From CAJWOS01 sp964502005 (GTDB lineage Bacteria > Myxococcota_A > UBA796 > UBA2385): DNA of 64,000 nt. The translations under genes were made by a program, and so were the position numbers. The stretch lies in NCBI GenBank assembly GCA_964502005.1, contig CAZCUX010000017.1, positions 62,001 through 126,000 on the forward strand, in the 5' to 3' direction. Shown here piece by piece: positions 57,357 to 64,000 of the stretch; the first letter of the stretch is position 1, and every line of letters starts with the position of its first letter. The notes below the pieces were generated by a model that made no database searches, had not been told where the DNA came from, and saw only the letters and a list, made by a program, of their open reading frames with translations.

Positions 57357-58826
57357 GTGAACGACACCCACCCTTTGTCTGGTTTGGAGCCTGCTTCGTT
57401 GTGGGGCTGGTTTGCGCGCATTTGTGCGGTGCCCCACGGTTCGAAGCAAGAAGACGCCCTGATGGCCGACCTTGTCGCGCAGGCCGAGCTTCGCGGCTGG
57501 GGCGTGAAGCGCGACCATGTGGGCAACTTGGTGGTGTTGGTGCCGGCGACACCGGGCTTCGAATCGGTGCCGACGCTCGTGATGCAGGGGCACGCCGATA
57601 TGGTGTGCGAGAAGAACCGGGAGACGGTCCACAACTTTGAGACCGACCCCATTCGCTGTATGGTCGAGGACGGCTGGGTCACGGCGGAAGGCACGACCCT
57701 CGGCGCCGACAATGGCATTGGCGTCGCGGCGGCGTTGTCGCTTGCCGAAGACCCCGCGTGCGACCACGGTCCCCTCGAAATCCTCATCACGATTGACGAA
57801 GAGACGGGCTTGACCGGCGCAAACGCTCTCGAAGCGTCGTTGTTGACCGGTCGCACCCTACTGAATCTCGATTCAGAGGAAGAAGGCACGCTCTATGTGG
57901 GCTGCGCGGGCGGTCTCGACACCGAAATCGTGCTGCCGATGCCGCGTGTGGCAGGTGCGGAGGCGCTCGGCGTGGTGGTGTGTGTGCGGGGCTTGAAAGG
58001 TGGACATTCTGGTCTGAATATCCATGAAGGGCGCGGAAATGCGCTGCAGTTCGCGGGCCGCTTGCTCGAAGCCGCGACAGAACGCTGCGGTGCCCGCCTG
58101 CATCGCCTGGAGGGCGGCTCCAAGCGCAACGCGATTCCCCGGGAAGCGGAGGTGTACCTAACGATTCCGGCCGACCAGAAGGACGCGCTGCGGGCGTTGT
58201 GCGCGTCGCTGGCGGACACGTTCCGCGCGGGTCTTCCGGCCTTTGACCGCGACCTCGACATTCGGGTAGCGCGCGCCGACGTCCCCGATGACCCGTTCGC
58301 CGCGTCTGCGGTGGCCGCGCTGGTGGGGCTTTTGGCGGAGACTCCCCATGGGGTCATCGCCATGAGCAAAGACTTGCCGGGCTTGGTCGAGACATCGACC
58401 AATCTGGGCGTCGCCCGCACCGAAGGCGCGTCGGTTCGTCTCATCACGAGCCAGCGAAGCTCGGTGGACGCCGACCGTCTCGCATTGGGGCAAGCGGTGC
58501 GCGACACGGCGACTCGTTGGGGGGCCACGGCGGAGTCGAACAATGGCTACCCTGGTTGGGACCCCAAGTTGTCGTCTCCCATTTTGGGCCGTGCGCAGGC
58601 CGTTTGGGAGCGTCTCACCGGCAAAACACCGCATGTCACCGCGATTCACGCGGGTCTCGAATGCGGCATTATCGGCGAGCGCTTTCCCGAGATGGACATG
58701 GTGTCCTTTGGACCCGACATTACTGGCGCCCACTCCCCCGATGAGCGGGTCAATATTGGCAGTGTGGGCCGGTTTTATGAATACGCGCGGGCCTTGGTTT
58801 CGGACTATACGAGGGCGCACGCGTAG
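57357..58826 (+). CDS. pepD: Aminoacyl-histidine dipeptidase PepD (peptidase M20)
   Basis: The GTG at 57357 lies five bases after GGAGG and gives 489 residues, close to the E. coli enzyme's 485. Metal-site motifs of the M20 family are clear: HADM (H79, D81), LGADNGIG (D118), ITIDEETGLTGA, NLDSEEEG, and the lid-domain segment LKGGHSGLNIHEGRGNA. The terminal THVTAIHAGLECG-like region (HVTAIHAGLECGII) supplies the last metal ligand. It is a cytoplasmic zinc dipeptidase of broad specificity, cleaving Xaa-His and other dipeptides. No operon partner is evident. Confidence 0.94.
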   Translation: MNDTHPLSGLEPASLWGWFARICAVPHGSKQEDALMADLVAQAELRGWGVKRDHVGNLVVLVPATPGFESVPTLVMQGHADMVCEKNRETVHNFETDPIRCMVEDGWVTAEGTTLGADNGIGVAAALSLAEDPACDHGPLEILITIDEETGLTGANALEASLLTGRTLLNLDSEEEGTLYVGCAGGLDTEIVLPMPRVAGAEALGVVVCVRGLKGGHSGLNIHEGRGNALQFAGRLLEAATERCGARLHRLEGGSKRNAIPREAEVYLTIPADQKDALRALCASLADTFRAGLPAFDRDLDIRVARADVPDDPFAASAVAALVGLLAETPHGVIAMSKDLPGLVETSTNLGVARTEGASVRLITSQRSSVDADRLALGQAVRDTATRWGATAESNNGYPGWDPKLSSPILGRAQAVWERLTGKTPHVTAIHAGLECGIIGERFPEMDMVSFGPDITGAHSPDERVNIGSVGRFYEYARALVSDYTRAHA

Positions 58827-58917
58827 TGTTTTGGGACATGCGCCTCGCTCCGTCCTCGAAATCGCGACACGCGGAAATCCGAATTAGTATCGGAAGCAAG
58901 AACGAGGCTGTTTGCCG

Positions 58918-60033
58918 ATGACCCCACACATTACAAAACTCCACATCGATGCGTTTCGGGGACTTCGTGACGTCACGCTCCATGATATTGGTGGCGTCAC
59001 TCTTGTCTTCGGCCCCAATAACGTCGGAAAGACGAGCGTTTTGGAGGCCATCAGCCTCGCAAGTCGTCCCCTGGACACCCAACATTGGTTGCGCGTCGCG
59101 CGGGGGCGATGCTTGGGCTGGATGTCCATTACGTCGTCAGATGCGGTGAAGTCGTTGTTCCCTGGTTCGGGTCAGGAGCCGGATGCTCTCTATTCGGGCA
59201 CGCTGGGTTTTCGGGTTTGGGCCTCTTCCGCTCCGGGAGACGTCCGTGTGACGGCACGGTTTGTCGAAGGAGAGCGGGTGGTTCCTGATCCAGTTCGCAA
59301 GGGGCAGCTCCAAATCTTCGACGATACGGAGCGATTTGCGTCGCTCACGGTCTCGGCGACGGATTTGGATGCAAACCCCATCTTTCCGGAACTCGGCGAC
59401 TTGGTTGAGGAGGTCGCAGCGGAAATTGGCTCTGGCTCCACCACAATCTCGCGTGGCAAGCTGGGGCGTCGGAGGGTCGAATATGTACGTTCGGCGGACC
59501 ATTATGACGAACGAGCCATCGCGACGCGGCTCAATCAAGCGCTCAAGGCTGGCTACCGGGTGGACCTTGTTCGTTTGCTTCAAAAGTTGGATCCGCGCAT
59601 CACGGATATTGAAGTGCTGTCCAATCAAAACCAACGGGCAGCGATGTATCTTCGGCATACCCATGCCGGCGTGCTTCCGCTCAGTGCGTTTGGTGATGGT
59701 GTGCGTAGGCTTGCACTCCTTTCCATTGCCGTCAATGTTGCCCGTGATGGTATTCTTGTCGTCGATGAAATTGATACCGCTTTGCACCATAGCGTGTTGG
59801 GAGATGTGTTTGGTTGGCTTGTGAGCGCATGCAGAGACTCCAACACACAACTTGTGGCATCATCCCACAACATAGAAGCCATCGATGCTTGTGTGCATGC
59901 GACGAGGCAAATGGATATAGAGACGACCGGAATTCGGCTCTCGACGGACGATAAACAGGCAGTACGCGCAACCACGTTGTCTCATCAACAACTTGTTCGC
60001 CTCCGAATGGAACGTGGTTGGGAGATTCGCTAA
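58918..60033 (+). CDS. OLD/ABC-type AAA ATPase, first gene of a PARIS-like pair
   Basis: Starting at the ATG at 58918 (a TTG at 58912 lies nearer a GAGG), the 371-residue protein has Walker A FGPNNVGKTS at 31-40, an ABC-like signature region (SAFGDGVRRLALLSIA), Walker B GILVVDEID and an H-loop SSHN. A DAFRGLRDVTL start is typical of RecF/SMC-like and OLD ATPases. It lacks the TOPRIM nuclease half of full OLD proteins; that function is supplied by the next gene, which overlaps by one base. ATPase-TOPRIM pairs of this kind include PARIS (AriA/AriB) and related anti-phage modules. Family and coupling are seen; the defence role is inferred. Confidence 0.8.
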   Translation: MTPHITKLHIDAFRGLRDVTLHDIGGVTLVFGPNNVGKTSVLEAISLASRPLDTQHWLRVARGRCLGWMSITSSDAVKSLFPGSGQEPDALYSGTLGFRVWASSAPGDVRVTARFVEGERVVPDPVRKGQLQIFDDTERFASLTVSATDLDANPIFPELGDLVEEVAAEIGSGSTTISRGKLGRRRVEYVRSADHYDERAIATRLNQALKAGYRVDLVRLLQKLDPRITDIEVLSNQNQRAAMYLRHTHAGVLPLSAFGDGVRRLALLSIAVNVARDGILVVDEIDTALHHSVLGDVFGWLVSACRDSNTQLVASSHNIEAIDACVHATRQMDIETTGIRLSTDDKQAVRATTLSHQQLVRLRMERGWEIR

Positions 60034-60973
60034 TGAGACATGGTGCTTTTGTCGTCGAGGGGGCCCATGACGCGTGGTTTTTGTATCGTTTCTTGAAGTT
60101 GTCGCCAAAACCGTTCGAGGTTGTGAAACATCTGGATACGTTGTCTCCCGAATGGAGAGGCATTATCCCGAGAGTATTTCCCCACGACGGCGACCTCATG
60201 CGTCGTGTGCCGGTGCCCTTGTTCTTCGCGAACGAAGAGGTGACCGTGGCGATTGTTCTCGCCATCGGCGAATCAAATATCCCGAGCAATGTAGCAGATT
60301 TGTTGACCGCCGAAAGTATGGGTAAAACGCCGAAGCTCGATTTCCTCGGTGTGCTGATTGACGCGGATAACCAGGAGGGGACGGAGAAGTACCAACAGTT
60401 TTGCACAGCGATGGCGAACGTCAATGTGCACTTGCCNNNNNNNNNNNNNNNNNNNNNNNNNNNNNNNNNNNNNNNNNNNNNNNNNNNNNNNNNNNNNNNN
60501 NNNNNNNNNNNNNNNNNNNNNNNNNNNNNNNNNNNNCGGAGAAGTACCAACAGTTTTGCACAGCGATGGCGAACGTCAATGTGCACTTGCCCCCCGGACC
60601 TGGCCTGGTTTCCAACAGCGGCCTGCGAATGGGTGTGTGGGTGTTCCCCGATTGTAGAAGTGCCGGTACGCTCGAAGACCTCCTCAAAACAGCGGGTCAG
60701 GAGGTGTATCCAAAACTGATGGATAATGCGGGTAGGTTCATCGGGGAACTTGGCGATTTGCGCGACTTGGGACTGAACAGTGGGGAGCGTCGCGAGTTCA
60801 ATAAGCCTGCCGGTAAAGACAAAGCCCTGCTGGCGGTTGTCGCCAATGTTTTGCGGCCAGGTCGCGCAGTACACAACTCCATTCAAGATAACCGTTGGAT
60901 TTCATCGCAGTCTATCAACGGTATTCCTACCCTAACGGCGCTCCAAACATTTGTGGAATCCCTGGTTGGGTAG
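60033..60973 (+). CDS. DUF3226 TOPRIM-like protein, split by a scaffold gap
   Basis: The ATG at 60033 overlaps the ATPase stop (TAATG). The N-terminal part has the TOPRIM-like glutamate in GAFVVEGAHDAWFLYRFL and DxD in FLGVLIDADNQ. After the gap the sequence continues with RMGVWVFPDCRSAGTLEDLL and KDKALLAVVANVLRPGRAV, as in DUF3226. The 55 bases before the Ns (60382-60436) are repeated exactly after them (60537-60591). Merging them yields one uninterrupted frame of 262 codons including stop (261 residues), so the gene is probably intact. Related TOPRIM nucleases (DUF4435 AriB, OLD) cut nucleic acids when released by their ATPase partner. Confidence 0.75.
60382..60436 (+). repeat. Left copy of the 55-base duplication at the scaffold gap
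   Basis: Identical in all 55 bases to 60537-60591. This looks like a k-mer-sized overlap of two contig ends that was not merged before scaffolding. Confidence 0.9.
60437..60536. other. 100-base assembly gap (Ns)
   Basis: A run of exactly 100 Ns, the usual placeholder for a gap of unknown size. The identical 55-base flanks indicate that nothing is really missing. Confidence 0.98.
60537..60591 (+). repeat. Right copy of the 55-base duplication at the scaffold gap
   Basis: Exact copy of 60382-60436; see the gap entry for the reading-frame consequence. Confidence 0.9.
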
Positions 60974-60990
60974 GGGCGATGTGCGTGAGG

Positions 60991-61935
60991 CTACTTGGCC
61001 GGCGGGGTCGCGTAGACCATCCCGTCGGCCACGGGCGCGAACTGTCCGCTTGCCTGGTCGATATACCGGTGGTGGAAGAAGTACGGTTGGAGGTCGGCGG
61101 GCATGATGTTGCGCAGCTTCGCGTGGTAGGCGGGCAAGAGGTACCACGGCACGCTGAAGTTGGCGTGGTGCTCGAAGTGGTAGTTGATGTTGAACGGCGA
61201 GCTCAAGCGCTGGAAGGGATAAAAGTACGTGCGCGATCGGAGCAGGGGGTCAGCGACGTGTTGCAGGCCGCCGCCGTGCTCTTGTGCTTTCTTGAGGAGG
61301 TTGAACACGCCGAGCACTTGCAGTCCAAACAAGATAGCGAGTGACGAATACGCGCTCCAATACATACCAATCAGGACCATTGGCAGCACAAACGTCAGCA
61401 CACCCAAGCCAAAGCGCCTCGCGGAGAAGCCGTACTGATTGGACGGATTGAAGGCCATGACCGCGCCCGGGACGAGCAAAATGAGCGCGATGCGTTGGTA
61501 GAGGCGGGAACCAGTAATGGGCTCGCGGTCTTGGGGGTCGTCGGGTTCGCAAGGGCGGAGGTGGTGGATGGTGTGACCTTCTTCCCAATGCTTGAGGTAA
61601 TCGGTGAAGAAGGGCGCGCAGAAGGCCATACCGATGCGCCGGTTCCATCGTTTTTGTTGTTCTCGGTCGCTCGAAAGCACAAACATATTGTGGCTGCATT
61701 CGTGAATGACGAGAATAAACAGCGAAAAGAACAACGAACCGAGCAGCCAGGGGGTCAATAGCAGGTATGCGGCAGTGGGCAGGTATGCGCCGGCAACAAT
61801 AATACCTACAATACCCATTAGTACACAAGTCGTCCAAAGCAAGTTGAGACGGTTGTGCTCTTCTGGTTTTTGGCGCATTGCGTGAAATTCACGCCCTGCA
61901 GAAATCGCTTCCCGCATCCACGGTTCACGGGTCAT
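60991..61935 (-). CDS. Fatty-acid desaturase (membrane di-iron)
   Basis: The ATG at 61935 follows GGGAG; an upstream frame to 61992 adds 19 unmatched residues. The 314-residue protein has about four membrane helices and three histidine clusters: HECSHN, EEGHTIHH and HFEHH, with NINYHFEHHANFSVPWYLLP typical of the FA_desaturase superfamily (PF00487). It differs from the acyl-CoA type at 40779 and is nearer to the group that includes beta-carotene ketolase- and hydrocarbon-desaturase-like enzymes. Its substrate, an acyl lipid or another hydrophobic chain, is not evident. It is divergent from the radical SAM gene with a 374-base gap, so shared regulation is possible. Confidence 0.85.
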   Translation of the reverse strand: MTREPWMREAISAGREFHAMRQKPEEHNRLNLLWTTCVLMGIVGIIVAGAYLPTAAYLLLTPWLLGSLFFSLFILVIHECSHNMFVLSSDREQQKRWNRRIGMAFCAPFFTDYLKHWEEGHTIHHLRPCEPDDPQDREPITGSRLYQRIALILLVPGAVMAFNPSNQYGFSARRFGLGVLTFVLPMVLIGMYWSAYSSLAILFGLQVLGVFNLLKKAQEHGGGLQHVADPLLRSRTYFYPFQRLSSPFNINYHFEHHANFSVPWYLLPAYHAKLRNIMPADLQPYFFHHRYIDQASGQFAPVADGMVYATPPAK

Positions 61936-62309
61936 AGCAGCTCCCACCGGAGTTGGGCGACAATCCGGTATTCGAAGACAACAAAGGGACACCCAACGTA
62001 CGCCGCAGACGTTGGAAACAACTCAAATCGCGCATTCCGGCGAAATGAAGGGTATTCGGAAAAACGCCGATACCTGCAAATGACCCGATCGGAGCGATGT
62101 GTGAACCAGTATCGAAACGGATGGTGCACCTTCGGCGTGGCGGGGTCACGGGAAGCGGGAATGCCCTGGTTGGGGCATCCCTGCGGAGAGAGAACATGTT
62201 GTAGCACATGCCGTTTCAGGACGCGCACCGTGAACGCGGTTTCCCGCTTGCTTCGGATTCCCCCGTGGTTTCATCGGGCGAAATCTCGCTGCTGGGGTAC
62301 ATTGGAGCT
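61936..62309. other. Divergent intergenic region with a hairpin upstream of the radical SAM gene
   Basis: No gene is supported. A stem at 62157-62181 pairs GGG and ATGCCC with GGGCAT and CCC, with one bulged A and a six-base loop, about 130 bases before the radical SAM start. A second small stem (CATGT...ACATG) follows near 62194. They could be a leader structure; no riboswitch class was recognised. Confidence 0.4.
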
Positions 62310-63524
62310 ATGTCAAACTTCGGTTTCCGAGACATATCTGTCGCGCCACCGCAGCGTGCCTTGGCTCGGCCCGCGGAGGGCTTGATCGTCGCGCGTCCAG
62401 GAAACCAGCCGGAGAGTGCGTTTCGCGACACCCGAAAGAACGTCGAAATCAACGTCGGCAAGGCGTGCAACAATCGTTGCGTTTTTTGTATTGATGGGCT
62501 CCCCAAACGGGAAGACCGTTCGTTTATGCCGTTTCTTGCCATGCAGCGGGAGCTGGAGCAGTGGTACGCCGAGGGCTATCGGTCGGTCGGTTTTTTGGGG
62601 GGCGAGCCGACCGCGTACCCGAAAATTTGTGAGAGTGTCGCGTATGCGCGGTCCTTGGGTTTTACCCGCGTCGCGATTGCCACAAACGCCACACGTCTGC
62701 GCCTGACGCACTTTACCGACCGCTTGCTCGATGCGGGCCTGACGCGCATTACCATCTCGATGCATGGCCACACGGCGGCGTTGGAGGACCGTCTCACGCG
62801 GGTGCCGGGGAATTTTGAAAAGAAGTGCGCCGCGATTCGGTATCTCGTACAAAAACGGCGCGAAGAGGGCGTTCTCAAGGACGGGTTGTCCATCAACATC
62901 GTGTTGAACGGTTGGAACCATCGCTTTTTGCCCCGCATGATGCGTTTTTTTTACGAAGAACTGGGCGTAGACGACATTCGCGCCAACTTCATCCGGCCCG
63001 AGGGATACGCCGAAGGCGACCGGGACCTCACGCCGCAGTATCACGAGGTCGTTCCGTCGCTTATCAAGGGCGTCGTCTTGGCGGAAACGCACTTCAAACG
63101 AGTCTTTACGTTTGGTGGATTTCCGATGTGCGTTTTGCCAAAGGCATTGCGGCAAGATGCGCATCTATTGGCGCGATACATGGGGGAGTACCGCGACTTG
63201 TCAACGGCTTGCTCGATTCGTACTATCTACACGGCGGAGCGGTTCTCCGACGATGAAGCGGACTCCTCGGCGTGGGTCAAAGACATCCCCAGCAGCACCG
63301 TGTTTTACGACCCATCGGAGGGCCGCGAGCGCTTCAACTGGCAGGACCGCAAGAAGGCCGACCTCAAGGGCCAACCCGCGGCATGTGGCGCGTGTGACCT
63401 TCGCGGTGTGTGTGAGGGCGTGTGGCGGGGCTACCTCGACATTTGGGGCGACGCGCGGTTCCGGCCCGTCGTATTGTCCGACACCGCGCTCGGCTCCGCG
63501 CGCGGAGACGTCAGCCGCCCGTAG
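62310..63524 (+). CDS. Radical SAM enzyme with C-terminal cysteine cluster
   Basis: The ATG at 62310 is preferred; an in-frame ATG at 62208 adds 34 residues without a match. The 404-residue protein has the radical SAM cluster motif CNNRCVFC in NVGKACNNRCVFCIDG, GGEP in VGFLGGEPTAYP, and further strands (VAIATNATRL, RITISMHGHT). A C-terminal CGACDLRGVCEGVW cluster may bind a second Fe-S centre, as in SPASM-like domains, though with fewer cysteines than a full SPASM. It is of the MoaA/NifB-like size class, but no peptide or cofactor precursor gene is adjacent, so the product is unknown. Confidence 0.85.
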   Translation: MSNFGFRDISVAPPQRALARPAEGLIVARPGNQPESAFRDTRKNVEINVGKACNNRCVFCIDGLPKREDRSFMPFLAMQRELEQWYAEGYRSVGFLGGEPTAYPKICESVAYARSLGFTRVAIATNATRLRLTHFTDRLLDAGLTRITISMHGHTAALEDRLTRVPGNFEKKCAAIRYLVQKRREEGVLKDGLSINIVLNGWNHRFLPRMMRFFYEELGVDDIRANFIRPEGYAEGDRDLTPQYHEVVPSLIKGVVLAETHFKRVFTFGGFPMCVLPKALRQDAHLLARYMGEYRDLSTACSIRTIYTAERFSDDEADSSAWVKDIPSSTVFYDPSEGRERFNWQDRKKADLKGQPAACGACDLRGVCEGVWRGYLDIWGDARFRPVVLSDTALGSARGDVSRP

Positions 63525-64000
63525 TCGAGAGCGTCACGAAGGCGGGCACATCGCCTGTGACGCCTTGGCTTTGGTCGCGCAGGTGTTGGTCGAGGAACAA
63601 GGTGATGTTTCCGCGGAGGACAGGCCCAGAGTCGGTCAGGGGCAAAAACGAATCGCCGCAAGTAGGCACGGCGACGGTTGCGCCCGGGCAGCCATCGGTG
63701 CCGAGCTGCACCAACTGCCCGATGAGCGCGGTGTTGATGTCGTCGCGGGGGAGGAGCAGGGTGTCGGCGAGGCCGCCCAAGTCGAAGGTGCAGATGTCGG
63801 AGAACGCGAGGTGGCCGGCGCCATCTAGCGCGAGGCGGGTTCCGTTCGGCACATCGGCGAAGGCGGCGGCGACATCGGCCTCGGGGATGATGCTGTCGCA
63901 GGTGCCGTCCATCGCGAGCACGGGAACGTCGCTGGTGACGGCAGGGGGCGCGGCGAGGATGACCGCCGCGTTCCAAGTGGGGTCCTCGTTGGCGAGGGTC
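63511..64000 (-). CDS. Alpha/beta hydrolase family protein (N-terminus cut off)
   Basis: The minus-strand frame ending at 63511 stays open to the window edge. The visible C-terminal part has the late alpha/beta-hydrolase features: a strand followed by the acid region (DVPVLAMDGTCDSIIPE) and the catalytic-histidine region GAGHLAFSDICTF. The latter is like platelet-activating-factor acetylhydrolase-type or dienelactone-hydrolase-type enzymes. Two later cysteines (DGCPGATVAVPTCGDS) suggest export. The nucleophile lies outside the window. Its last 14 bases overlap the end of the convergent radical SAM gene. Confidence 0.7.
   Translation of the reverse strand, partial: TLANEDPTWNAAVILAAPPAVTSDVPVLAMDGTCDSIIPEADVAAAFADVPNGTRLALDGAGHLAFSDICTFDLGGLADTLLLPRDDINTALIGQLVQLGTDGCPGATVAVPTCGDSFLPLTDSGPVLRGNITLFLDQHLRDQSQGVTGDVPAFVTLSTTGG

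Noticed and set aside
57863..57876. A sixth TGAAT-N4-ATTCA dyad
   Set aside because: It lies inside pepD over conserved codons for Leu-Asn-Leu-Asp-Ser-Glu, so the match is probably incidental to the protein sequence.
1..64000. tRNA, rRNA, integrase or transposase genes
   Set aside because: None was recognised on either strand, so the mobility of the defence island cannot be shown from this window.

Overview
The window is a high-G+C bacterial chromosome segment of deltaproteobacterial type, most likely Myxococcota. This placement is inferred from gene content: large Ser/Thr kinases fused to sensory or enzymatic modules, hybrid histidine kinases without separate regulators, many lipoproteins with clear lipoboxes, a TonB-dependent receptor carrying its own TonB-like domain, and a secreted protein ending in a Cys, hydrophobic segment and Arg cluster like a MYXO-CTERM tail. 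No rRNA or tRNA was recognised. A run of 100 Ns at 60437-60536 flanked by two identical 55-base ends shows that this is a draft scaffold.

Layout. Positions 1-4030 hold a truncated winged-helix/Clp_N-like regulator facing a tandem pair of dynamin-like GTPases. Positions 4042-14052 hold two related polytopic membrane proteins, a GFA-domain enzyme, a Ser/Thr kinase fused to an FGE-sulfatase domain, a hybrid histidine kinase and ElaA. Positions 14257-24428 are a signalling and uptake block: a double-headed histidine kinase, a TonB-dependent receptor with lipoproteins, a second hybrid kinase and a lone receiver. Positions 25290-30344 hold a multihaem cytochrome lipoprotein, a polar amino-acid ABC transporter with a binding protein-permease fusion, and an ECF sigma factor with a DUF6132 protein. 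Positions 30324-36392 are one leftward gene string: subtilase lipoprotein, redoxin, interrupted porin-like gene, HpcH/HpaI-type enzyme, MscS channel. Positions 36682-48629 hold an HTTM protein, a third histidine kinase with receiver, an acyl-CoA desaturase, a LysM/PG-binding/VanY peptidase, a sigma54 activator and a kinase with FG-GAP-like repeats.

The clearest accessory region is 48.7-53.1 kb. It holds a two-gene Hachiman defence system (hamA and hamB) in visibly A+T-rich DNA, with a truncated NADAR-domain remnant beside it and a GC-rich hairpin block at its other edge. A second likely defence module lies at 58918-60973: an OLD/ABC-type ATPase overlapping by one base a DUF3226 TOPRIM-like gene, which resembles the PARIS arrangement. 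The scaffold gap splits the second gene, but collapsing the duplicated 55-mer restores one 261-residue frame. Between these modules are an OmpA-like protein, a Gly-Glu repeat surface protein, a lipoprotein and PepD. The right end carries a fatty-acid desaturase, a radical SAM enzyme and a truncated alpha/beta hydrolase.

Four families of short dyads or repeats lie between genes. The most notable is TGAAT-N4-ATTCA, found at five intergenic or gene-end places, three of them with the identical core TGAATGGCGATTCA. It could be an operator of an unknown regulator or a dispersed repeat.
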